Shown here: in pieces, positions 26,848-37,261 of the stretch
How positions within the stretch are numbered: position 1 is the first letter of the stretch
Layout of the letters: each line of letters starts with the position of its first letter
Position numbers and translations under genes: made by a program
From: Membranipora membranacea
Taxonomy: Eukaryota; Bryozoa; Gymnolaemata; Cheilostomatida; Membraniporidae
Direction of reading: 5' to 3'
Assembly: GCA_914767715.1 (NCBI GenBank)
Contig: OU612070.1
Location: 6,281,501-6,345,500 of the forward strand
DNA: 64,000 nt
Notes under the pieces: model-generated
The model's input: the letters and a program-made list of their open reading frames with translations, nothing else
Told to the model about the DNA's origin: nothing
Database searches by the model: none

Positions 26848-27660
26848 GGTCGAGTCAGGCTCAGTCACGCCTGAAGTGAGATCTCATGGGTTGAACTGAA
26901 AATATATTAGACAGTATTAGACAATGAAGCAGAGGGAGAGAGGCACTATTGTCTTGACTTATGAGGGGGACTGAGATATATGATTGAACTTTTTGGAATG
27001 CTAATTTACCAAACAGAGAAGTCACAAACAAATAAGATGACTGGTTAAAGAGAAGAAGGGCAGAGTATCACATCACTTCTTCAGGAACTGAGTCATAATC
27101 AACTACATGATGATAGTCAGTTGATAAAAATGTAATGTTTCACATCACTGGCTGCCTAGGTCATGAAGCAGCATCACAATCTATTTACCACCATATCTAC
27201 GAAGTCTCTGACCCGATAATCGGAGAAATAAAGTTTGCGGTATCATTTCAGTAGATAGGGTTTCATTTCTGCTTAATCAGACACTACTATTACTTTCACC
27301 TCTGCACCCAAGCTAGAAGATTTCTTATGCCTCCACTCTTAGGCCAACAAGCAAAGCCTGCAGTGACTCCCTGCTAAGTCGTTATGTAGGCCTATATTGA
27401 TAGATGGCAATCTGTCCGCACAATTTAAAAATGGAGCTTGGTGTCTGAGCAGTTAATAATATAATGACACACTAACATTAATAGACTTAAATCTCAGGAA
27501 TAAGCTCCGATAAAGTTATTAGCTCTAGTGCTATGGTACTTATGCCTGTAAAACTCGGACAGAAAATGCTTTACCTGCCCTGCATCTTCAGCATCGCCAC
27601 TACGGAACAGGTTTTCTGCCTGTAGATTCTTGAAACACGTAGTTTCTGATGATCAGAGCA
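26848..27660 (-). promoter_or_regulatory. HECTD1: HECTD1 5' UTR with a probable non-coding upstream exon
   Basis: On the minus strand an AG acceptor (atattttcag) stands just above 26895, so 26848-26895 is probably the 5' UTR part of the first coding exon. The next good donor upstream is GGGCAG|gtaaag at 27575, marking a likely non-coding first exon that starts somewhere above 27600. Its 5' end cannot be placed from sequence. Confidence 0.4.
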
Positions 27661-27816
27661 ATCTTTTGTGCACATCTGTGACATTACTTAGCTGTCACAG
27701 TTTACTCTCTAGTTAATCCTTATTAAGTACCCTAAATGAGTTTAGTTTTTCGGCGGCATTTAGGATTCGCTTTTCGGTTGTTGCCTAGGTAGCGAAATTT
27801 AGTGTACTTTAAATTA

Positions 27817-28374
27817 AAGTAGCAGACAACCATGAAAGCAATATTTTGATATTTGATGCGTAATGATGTGCTCTTTGTAAATTTGCATGTTATAAACAGA
27901 TATTAAATTGGAAAATTTTAATTATTTCAATTTCAAACTCACTTCCACCATTTTGTATCAGTAACAGGCATACCCAGTATGATTGGCCAAGTTTAAATAG
28001 GCTCCAAATAAATATTGTTGGCAAAAATTTAATGTATAAAAGTGTTTTTTTTTGTAGAATTGAAGCAGTTATCTTTTGGTTGTTTTAATCTAAATAACTA
28101 AAACAGTCATAACAAATACAACATCTATTTCAAAAAACAATATAATTGTTTTGAAAAACATGAATTATGCAATTTCTATGAGCTTATAAACAAAGTATAG
28201 CTTGTCCACTTAATTCAGTTTGTTGCAGGCATTAGGGTTAAAGGGCTGCTGACTGCCCTGTGGTGTAGAACCAGAGCGTATACCTTGGACTTTCATTATT
28301 GAGTATGTTGCCAATCTGTGAAGGCGAATTGCAAGTGGATTCATATTTAGTGGAGCCAGGGTTGTCTGCTACTT
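27817..28374. mobile_element. Non-autonomous DNA transposon (MITE) with 15-bp terminal inverted repeats and TA flanks
   Basis: The ends are aagtagcagacaacc (27817-27831) and its exact reverse complement (28360-28374). Both are bordered by the dinucleotide TA (27815-27816 and 28375-28376), the target duplication of Tc1/mariner-like elements. The 558-base interior shows no coding frame, so the element depends on a transposase made elsewhere. It sits in the HECTD1/ANKRD45 spacer. Confidence 0.65.
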
Positions 28375-28442
28375 TAAACTCACTCACCATAGTTTCATAA
28401 ACAATGTACAATTATACAGGAATACACCTTAACTACGCATGC

Positions 28443-28532
28443 AAGGTAGTGTGGTGTAGCGGTCTAAGTGTCTGCCTTGCAATCAGATGGAGAGTTGTGC
28501 CCTGGGTTCGAATCCCAGCTTGGACATTTTTT
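28443..28532 (+). repeat. tRNA-derived element (SINE head or tRNA pseudogene)
   Basis: It has a matching Pol III A box (tggtgtagcgg, 28452-28462), a perfect B box (ggttcgaatcc, 28505-28515) inside a 5-bp T-arm (ctggg/cccag), an anticodon-arm-like stretch around cttgcaa, and a T7 tract right after. The acceptor and D stems do not pair, so it is not a working tRNA gene. Confidence 0.6.
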
Positions 28533-29619
28533 TAAAATTTTCACTAGTGAGCCTACCAGTGAAATTTAGTACGAGTGAAATTCAGTACCAGGTCCAGATA
28601 GTGAAACTAAACTCTAGCTAAATGAAACTCCTATAGGGTAAGTTACAAACCAATACTAACTAACTATGGCGACTACAGAACCGTTTCACCAAGCCAAAAT
28701 TTTCACCAACCACGGTCACCTACTGTTAATCACACATATATATGTATAGGCCTATATATACACACATGACAACTAGGCTACTATTTATCTACCACAACAG
28801 TGACAACTGATGACTAATAATATGTTAGAAAGGAAAGATCTCCCACTCATTGAACTGATGTGTATCTCAACTGTTGAATCTGAATCCCAAACCAGTGAGT
28901 ATGAGTGAGTTTATGTCTTTTCAGACCTAACAGTCACTCTACTTAACTCAGACTGAATCTCAAGTCAATCACTTCAGTCTGAGCAAGGAGTTAGACTCCT
29001 TGGTCTTGGACTGGTCTGAGTAATAAACTTTAGATATTCAGATCATATTTATTTCAACAACCAACAGTTGCACAATACCAGTACATACAGAAATCAGTGA
29101 GTTTGGTACATTTTGTCCCAGACTTAAAGCCCTGTACAACTCCACTCCTCACTCACTGTAAAAATGTAAGTGATAGTGACATTACTCACTCCACTGTCAC
29201 TCAAGTCACAGACAGACAGCAGACTCACAGCTAAAACAACAACTACTCTACTAACTCAGCAACTGTTAGTGAGTGGAATTATGTTGTTTTTAGCCTTCAA
29301 AAGAATCGTTCATTATATAAATTCCTTACCTCTAGGTCAAAGCTGTGATTTTACAGGGATTTTCCACACCAATATGTGCACTATCCCTGATTTACCCTGG
29401 AATTTTGATGATGCTTTGTTTTATCTGATCAACTGATTTTGCAATCTAGTTGATGATTGACCACGTGATCAGAATATAATCTCTAAACCCACACTGCAGA
29501 TCCTTTGTAGTCTCAAAACGGAAACGGAAACTAAGGTTGCTAGTCAAAGTCAAGCTGCTGAAAAGTTCTTCTAATTCTGAGACTGAATACAAACTGTTCC
29601 TTTTTACTCCAACTAGAAC

Positions 29620-32600
29620 ATGACAGAACCACAGGAAACCATTGAAGATGAGCCTGGTCCAGACTTGAGCATCAATCTAGCTTACGAATGTTCACTCAAA
29701 GGACAGATTTCGAGATTTGTTAATATATTTGAGAGTGAGGAAGACCCTTACCATGAAGTAAGTTAAACCAAGGAGTAGTAACAGGTTACTCATCCATTGG
29801 TTAGACATTATTTCTCTTTCTTATTCAATTGGTTAGCTGCACAACTATCTCCATTATTCTAAACTATTCACAACATGTTTTTGAATATTTTATCAGATTT
29901 GTATCATTTGCAGCATAACATTATAACCACTATCAAGACTGGTTAGATTAGCCAATGTGTTGGTTCTGATCATATGGTTGGCTGTGTGGTTGGAAAAGAG
30001 AGCCAATGCCAGGTCACAAAAGTACCTAATGAAATATATTGAAAGTTGAACTACATTGCTTTCACATTCACTATACATCAATGGGTACCTTCAGGTAAGT
30101 GCTATCTGACCTGGCCTTGGGTCTCTCCCACCCACCATGCCGCTGGCAGCTGCATGCTTTTCTAAGCATATTCCTTTTTAGCGCTAGGTAGGAGCGTGGA
30201 GCAAATCTAAAACCTGTCTCTTCTGTAACATGAAACCTTAGCCACTACATGAAGCTTTTGCTATATCTTAACATGAACAGAAGCAGCTACAATATATAAT
30301 AATTAGTATACTAGAATATTGGCATACATCGATTTTTTAGGTCATACCTGAGCAAGTAAACCTGAGAGATGGACAAGCCAGATCTCCTCTTGATATTGCA
30401 TCAGCACTGGGCAGGACTGAGATGGTTAGGGAATTACTAGCAAGAGGAGCAGAGATAAACTCAGCTACATTGAAAGGTACATAGAATCCACCAATTACTC
30501 ATGCCAATGCTGGCATTAATGGTGGTCCTATGAATGTTAAAATCCATAGACTCTCCATACCCACCAAATTGTATGGTGTGTGAATATGTTATTGGATGTT
30601 ATTATGGCAGCAGTTTGGCTATTTTTATCTGTGTGGGAGAGTCTGACCACTCATATTTATTATTATAATATAGTGAAGCAAGGAGTTAAAGTTACTCCTT
30701 AGGCTTGGTGATAGTCATATATATACATAGATAGAAACAGTCTAATTTTCATATTTCAGTTATTTTCACTGTTCATCATAAAGCAATAGCAGCACTTGAC
30801 CTCCAAAACCTTAAAGAGCTTACTTTAAATGAATGAACATGATGCGTTATTTTGTATGCAGGTATTACAGCACTTCACAGAGCTGCAGATTGGGGTAAAA
30901 TAGAGGTTGTTAAACTGTTAGTTGAAAATGGCGCTGACATGCAGTCAAGGACTACATATGGGGAGAGACCTCGAGAGAGTGCACTAAGATACAAACATGA
31001 TGAGTGTGTGGATTTCCTTGACTGGGCAGGTAAATTCTATTCCATTGCTCCAAAGTAAGCGTTAGGTTTTATAAAAATAGTTTTATAACCAAGAAACAGC
31101 TGGATTAACCTTGCTCCAATATGTTGATGTTTCGACTAAGTTTATTATGTAAAAATAGGAGTAGAGAAATATTGCCGAATATTGACTGAAGTTTCTGTTC
31201 TGTTTTCAAGAGGCGAGAGCAGCTCTAATTACGACTATACAGGAGGCCAGAGATACACTAGCAGATCCAGAAAAAATACAAGGCAGATTCTCACGAGATG
31301 ATAAGGTAACTTCTATAGACTGAATGGTAAATTTAATTACTCGGTCTACCATAAACATTATTCATTTGAGTGCGTTATTTGTAGACAAACAGCTCTGGTG
31401 ATCCACTTACCACTTGTTTATTGTGGATGTAAATTTATTATAAACTTATGAGCTAGCTGTGATCATCAAGTTTAGTCTGAGCAAAATCTCATCATCATTG
31501 TATTCACCTCAGAGTGAACTTACCTGTATACCTCTTACTATAGGTGAACTTACCTGCATTAATCTGTTTTAGACAGTCACAGTCAACACATGTAACGAAA
31601 AAACACAATGGCTAGAAGCTAACCCCGATGCCACTACAAATGATTTTATACAACAGAGGAAAGACTTTGATGACTCATTGGCACCAATATGGGCTAAGCT
31701 TTTAGAACCTCCAAGTAAGTATCCAGGATAAATCAATATACAAGTATTTATGAAGTCATGAAACTATCCATCGCTGAGGAAGGTGACACTGTTGTTTATC
31801 TCTCAGCCCAAATCGAGATCATGTTTATGTTAATAAACTCACTACAATAAACGCCTTAGTTGTGGTGACTGGTAGATCGAGTTTGATCATGTTTTGCTGA
31901 ATATACGAATTGATCCAATTTTGCTGCCGGATTGAGGGGGAGCAACTCCAAATACCAGCAAATTAATTAAATTATAGTTATTAGTATAATTATGATGTCC
32001 TCAAATAATGGTTACCTACTCCTTGTGGACAAAGATTGTTAAACTTTACAGAAACACCCTCAAAGAAATGAGCATCAGGTATTAGTATCCATCAAACATT
32101 TAGAAGTGTTAATATTTATAACATCGATTGGGTCAAAAGTTATTATTCTAACTAGCTCCCATTGAATATAAACACATGCGTGTGACTGTGCGTATTTACA
32201 CCAATATTAACTCATGCATAGCCTGCCTGGCTGCTAGTAAAGCAATGTTAGCAAGTCAGGCAAGCAATGCTGTCTGTCTCAATCATTTTGCCGAAGACAA
32301 TAATTGATGGTCACTCGACCATCTTGGCGACTTTCAGTGATTACGCAGTGGTTCCAGTGTTTAAGTTGTGCCTACGTTGCATGAAAAGAACTAGGGCATG
32401 CTATGTGATATTAATAAAATTGCTGAACGGTACATAATTTCACTTTCTATGGCATGCATTGTATTATTTCTACAGCTTTGCATGGCACAAATTCATTTTC
32501 TAAAACACCATTCAACTTTCATCTTTTTCATTCATAATAATGTCTGATCACATTGCTTCCATGGAGTCCTATTTCAGCAGTAACATTTTTTTTAGTAATC

Positions 32601-32760
32601 CATAGATGACATGGTTGTTGCTTCTCAAAGTACACTTGTTTTGAAATTTTCTTATAAGGATTGTTATGTCTTTTTTTCAGATCCTGATCATGCTCCGTCT
32701 GCGTTGGCACAAAGAAAGGCGTCGCATTCAGCTGGCAGTCAGAAGAGTGATAAAAATTAA
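29620..32760 (+). CDS. ANKRD45: ANKRD45, ankyrin repeat domain-containing protein 45
   Basis: Exons 29620-29757, 30341-30476, 30862-31029, 31211-31305, 31573-31714 and 32681-32760 join in frame to 252 residues, close to the size of vertebrate ANKRD45. An N-terminal helix region (ISRFVNIFESEEDPYHE) precedes ankyrin repeats: SPLDIASALGRTEMVRELLA (about 56-75) and TALHRAADWGKIEVVKLLVE (about 94-113). Then comes the family hallmark ECVDFLDWAEARAAL, a helical part, and NEKTQWLEANPDATTNDF with IWAKLLEPP near the end. The tail is Ser/Lys-rich (SHSAGSQKSDKN). The protein is poorly characterised; work in vertebrates links it to dividing and ciliated cells. The gene diverges from HECTD1 and converges with ERG28. 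The start is the first ATG in the frame of exon 1. Confidence 0.92.
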
Positions 32761-33125
32761 AACTTACAACATTTTGTATTAAATTTTGAAAAACGAAGAA
32801 ACTCTGGTTCCATCCTGATTTATTCTAATCCACAAATCATCATTAGCAGTGTAAATAATAATCATTATAAACTCTAATACACTACTTCCCTCCGTCCTCC
32901 ATTGATATAGAACAAAGAATACAAATGGCCAACTGTCCTTGCAAATAAATATTAAACTGGCATGTATCAAATGACAAATTGGGTCATAAAAACAATGAAA
33001 TGATTGCATTCAGTATAGACACTTGCTACAAGAGGGGAATATTTCTTAGGTCATGATTAAATAGCAATTGAAAGCCCTGGGAATGAAATCATTAACAAAT
33101 CTTGAGTAAATCTAGTTATAAGATG
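32761..33125. other. Convergent 3' UTR overlap zone of ANKRD45 and ERG28
   Basis: Only 365 bases separate the two stop codons. A plus-strand ATTAAA lies at 32778-32783 and AATAAA at 32944-32949. A minus-strand AATAAA lies at 32819-32824. If the distal signals are used, the two 3' UTRs overlap in antisense. Confidence 0.5.
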
Positions 33126-35788
33126 TCAGTTAGACTTTTTACTTGGTTTACTGCTTCTTCTTCTGACAGCTCTTTCCTCAAATTCTATAAACCACTGAGC
33201 TGTGAACATCCACAGCATAGAAACACCTAAAACGAACAGAGCTAACATGTCAAAAGCACCACTCTTCAAGATTCATTTTCCTCAAAAATAAGTATGTGAA
33301 CGGCGCAAGAATAATCATTATATTTTAGAAACAATTGTCAAAAACTTTTGACAAAAATACAACTACAATATCCCATGTAGTTGTTTGCTCATGTTCAAGG
33401 AGAAAACAATTCTGAATAAGGATTTGTCAGGATATGAATTGATGCAATGCAATGTTATAAGAAATTATTTGTAGATATAATGACACGTGAATCCTCATAA
33501 TTGACTTTGTTTTATTGTTATGGTACTCAGCTGCTGGATTTGTATATGAAAGATTTATCTGGAAATCTCTCAGTCAATAATTATGCTCACAATCAGTTCA
33601 TCTACTCGGAGCAAACCTACAGCACTGAGAGCCTTGGAGGCCTCTTACTGAACTTTGCTACTATCCTCCTTTTCATCACTTTTTGTTATTATAAGCTTCT
33701 TAAGGCCACTCCAAGTTAATACCTTGATCTAGATGAGCGCCCACCACCTTGTCAGAGCCCTGATAAAATCAAAATTCCGCCAGACGCCAGTTAAAAATAG
33801 TGATAAAAAATAAAATATTTCATCTCCTGGTCAATTGACCAAGTAAAATATAAAACATAAACCCCTAAACGCCTGTCCATTCCCTATATGTATGCACATG
33901 GTATGCATGATATATAACTTTATTACCTATGATGAGTAGTGGTACTCAATATGGATGAAGAGAACATAAAAAATATAACTTGAAAACTGTCTTTTAAATT
34001 TTTCTTCATCCTTCATTGTCCATCGTGGATTTTACAATAGTATCTGATTGGCCAATTAGAAGTGTGACTTGACTAATGTGAGGTAATAAGATTTGACTCA
34101 GGGTAGGAGGCATGGCATGTTACTCTTGGTCATAGGCTACTTATTTTTATACAAACATTGTGAAAGCACATGGTTATATCAATGCTCAGATGGCTTGCAA
34201 TGTGAGTTAGTGGCATCAATTTTCAGCCACTTGAGTTCAGGGTTTATAGCTGGAGTTTAAATAAAAAAATTTTTAACTCCAGCTATTTTATAGGGCTAAA
34301 ATATAAAATAAAAAAACACCTCCCTCAACCTTCAAATCTTCATACTGTCATCTAGATCAAGGTATTAATTTGGAGTGGCCTAAGTGTGTTACATGCTGAG
34401 TTTATCCCACAATGATGTGGGCTACTTACCTGATACGACTAACGGTGATATAACACCAACACCGAGCGCACAGGTCTCAAAGGTAAAGAACTCGGTGATA
34501 AAGTGAAGGAACGCCACAAGAAATGATATCTGAGTAATATCATACAGCCTACAAAATGTAAGTATGGTCATCTGTGAAATAACTGAAGACTGTGCATAGC
34601 TTGGTCCAGTTTCCATGCTTTCAGAGTTGCGCCCCACTTCTGATAAGCTGCAGGCAAATAGGCCTGCAGCTTTTCATTAGAGGGTATTAGCTATTCCAGA
34701 TGCAGGCAAACAGGATCACAGTTGATAGGATCATCTTTGGAGGCACATTTTCATGAAAACCACCTAGAGTACCAATAAGGAAATCATGAGCTGTTAGCTC
34801 GTATACCTCTATGCATCACTCACATATCATGTATAAGGACAGTCATGGGCTGGCCATGATATCAATCTAATTGACAAACTCTGAAAGTAGCGTCGAGTGA
34901 CAACATCACAACGGTTTCTGTTAGAGATTAAAACGCATCCAAACTTTTCACATGTAGATAGGCAGAGTATATCTTGGTTGATTAATAAATAGCTGATTAA
35001 AATCAGGGGGTCTTATCGCACGCCACATCCAGTACCTCATCGTTGGGGCAAACCTCGTTACTGAGTTACTGACACGCAACAAATAAACGGATATATCTAC
35101 AGTGGCAGCATCTTCAGCAATAAAGTTGGCAATCATCAAATAAGTATGCAGTATGTAAGTATATGTATGCAAAACTCACACTTTGTTGTAGAAGTAGAGA
35201 CTGCAGTATCCTCTGACAATGCTGGCAAGGAGAGTCCAGCATCCAAACAGCCTGGCTGCTAACGGTGTAACTGAAAGAGAAGATGTTCTGTGTATTCACA
35301 TGCAATTAGACTTAGACACTACACTACACACTAGGATACAATAAATAAACCATACATACAGGCTTGGAATGGATAGTGAAAGCCTGTTGGTTGGGTTTGT
35401 TGTCAAGACAGGCTCAGGCCAATGACTTGAGTTCATTCTTTGCTCAGGCTAGGTGGCTTTGTTGATGTACCCTAGTGAAGTGTACATTTGAACACTTTAG
35501 ACAGTTGCATTTGCTTCTTGATTAATAGCCATTGAATTAACCAAGGAATTATTACACACATATATATACCATATATTCTTGCTCCTCCTCATAGTCATTG
35601 AAACTGATAATAATTTATAATGCTTACTTTTTAGACTTACTTTGATCTGGTTTAGAATTGTATAATCTATTCTGTAGAAAGCTTGGTGAGCCAAAGAAAC
35701 ATGCAAATGTGTTACCCAATGCCATGAAAGCTACTATAGCAATCCAGATTCTTAAAGCCATCTCATGTTTGGGTGAATTTTGGGCCAT
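33126..35788 (-). CDS. ERG28: ERG28 homologue, sterol-biosynthesis membrane scaffold
   Basis: Exons 35641-35788, 35180-35270, 34430-34548 and 33126-33226 give 152 residues (human protein 140). Motifs follow the family: WIAIVAFMALGNTFACF (first membrane segment), FLQNRLYNSKPDQ, ARLFGCWTLLASIVRGYC (second segment), LYDITQISFLVAFLHFITEF (third), GVGVISPLVVSGVSML (fourth) and a basic C-terminus (RRRSSKPSKKSN). ERG28 is an ER membrane protein that tethers the sterol C-4 demethylation enzymes. The first ATG in frame is 35788 with a good context (AAAGATGG); a second at 35761 (MALRIW) would give 143 residues, nearer the usual length. The last intron holds a MITE. Confidence 0.93.
33704..34380. mobile_element. 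PIF/Harbinger-type MITE in ERG28 intron 3
   Basis: About 33-base terminal inverted repeats start ggccactccaa: left 33704-33736 and right 34348-34380, differing at one base. Each is bordered by TAA (33701-33703 and 34381-34383), the 3-base target duplication typical of PIF/Harbinger. The 677-base interior has no transposase frame. It contains a second internal inverted repeat (agctggagtt ... aactccagct, about 34249-34291) and a 14-base palindrome tggtcaattgacca near 33830. Confidence 0.72.
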
Positions 35789-36454
35789 CTTTGCTAACAC
35801 TACTACAAAGAAACACCCCTTCACAAATCAATTTGAGAAAATATCTGGTGATTTTGCTTGCACCTAAGTACAGTTTTGGTCTTTATTGACATACTGACTC
35901 TCGTGATCTGACTGGGCATGTAGATCACTGATAAACTAGGGTATTATTACCACAAAGAGAATGTCGTAAGGCTAAGTATGTATCATGCGTGACTTGAATT
36001 TGCGCATGTGCAAGAACAATGAGTTTAGTCTGGGTTCTAATTGCAATTTTGGTCTGGGAAGATAGGACACCCCCTGCATAAATTGCCAGTCAACTTTAGC
36101 TAATAGTGACAATAGAAGATAACTCTTTCTAACAATTCCGCACGCATTTGTGAGTGTGCCACCAGAGCAGGTAACCAATCAGATGGCTTCGGAGTTCCGA
36201 GGCTCAATTTTGCAGAGATCAGCTCATGCCCAGAGCTGAGCATGCGCAGAATGCTTTATTGATGAGCTGTATACATCATAAGACTTTGAGTGCCTCTTTC
36301 ACTTTTCAGACTATGCATCCAGGAGAGCACAACTACACTATATGGAATTTATCTGTGTTTCTGAAACTCCTTGCTGAAACAAACAGCCACAACTCTAAAA
36401 TACCCTGAAAATTTAAGTGTTAGGTAAGCTAGAGCAGGGAGGCGTCGAACAAAT

Positions 36455-36558
36455 TTGTTCCCTGTGGGTAGCAGAGTGATATTGCAAAAGTCGGGTTCGG
36501 GGCGCAACGCAAGATGCTCGACTTTTTCAATATCACTTGGCCACCACAAAGGGAACAA
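36455..36558. repeat. Long imperfect fold-back, arms of about 40 bases
   Basis: The left arm 36455-36493 (ttgttccctgtggg ... gtgatattgcaaaagtcg) pairs with the right arm 36519-36558 (cgactttttcaatatcac ... aaagggaacaa) with few mismatches and a 25-base GC-rich loop. Confidence 0.65.
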
Positions 36559-37223
36559 AAGTGTCCTACATACTTGCCAGGTAATTGAAATTCAAAAGTG
36601 GGAGATCTCAATTTGTAGCAATACTGCACTGCATCGCGGTGCATCGAGGTTGCGAAGCACCCGTGTTATCCACCAGGGTATTTGGGGGTGGTGCGAACCC
36701 CCAACACAGTCCGAGGCCGAGCCTCATCTGATGACGCTCTGAGAACGATTCTAGCCACTAGGAAGGGCTCAAATGTATATTTGACCCCAAATAGTTTCAT
36801 GTTTGTACTAGTACTAAAACATCAAACTGAGGTGAAATACACTTTAAATCCTTACCATCAAAACAGTGGCCCCTTGGACTCACATGCCCTTACTTTGCCA
36901 ATGTCCAGTACAGCATCAACCACCCCATTGACAATAGTAGTCTGAATTTTAATATAACAGGTAAATTTGTTAACATTATTGAATTGCACAATTCCTTTTA
37001 ATTTTGTGTGTAAAGACCTTACCAGTAACTAAACAAACATTGCTTGGATTGTTACTAATAAATTGCGATAGGGCTGTTTTATCTCAAATCTGGTGGAAGT
37101 AGTGAGAATTACAAAAAGTGGAAAGTGGGTGTGAAAATCTTGAGGGTCCCACCCATATAGGGAGACTTGGCAAGTATGGTGTTTTAGGGAGGCTAGAGTT
37201 TAGTTTGGCTAGTTACAGCTTAC

Positions 37224-37261
37224 AGCTTATCACACGGCGACGGTGGCCGCGTGATAAGGCT
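37224..37261. repeat. GC-rich hairpin
   Basis: agcttatcacacggc pairs with gccgcgtgataaggct across a short loop, with one mismatch and one bulged base. Confidence 0.6.

Larger units (their letters stand above)
27661..29619. other. Spacer between divergent HECTD1 and ANKRD45
   Basis: Apart from the inverted-repeat element and the tRNA-derived element, I see no gene. The last 200 bases before ANKRD45 include a CACGTG E-box at 29462. Its open frames are short and not protein-like. Confidence 0.6.

Noticed and set aside
28451-28526. Functional tRNA gene with a TGC anticodon
   Set aside because: Only the T-arm and part of the anticodon arm pair; the acceptor and D stems do not form.
36455-36945. 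Two overlapping open frames of 87 and 95 codons
   Set aside because: They run through fold-back repeats in the GC-richer block and look like non-coding repeat sequence.
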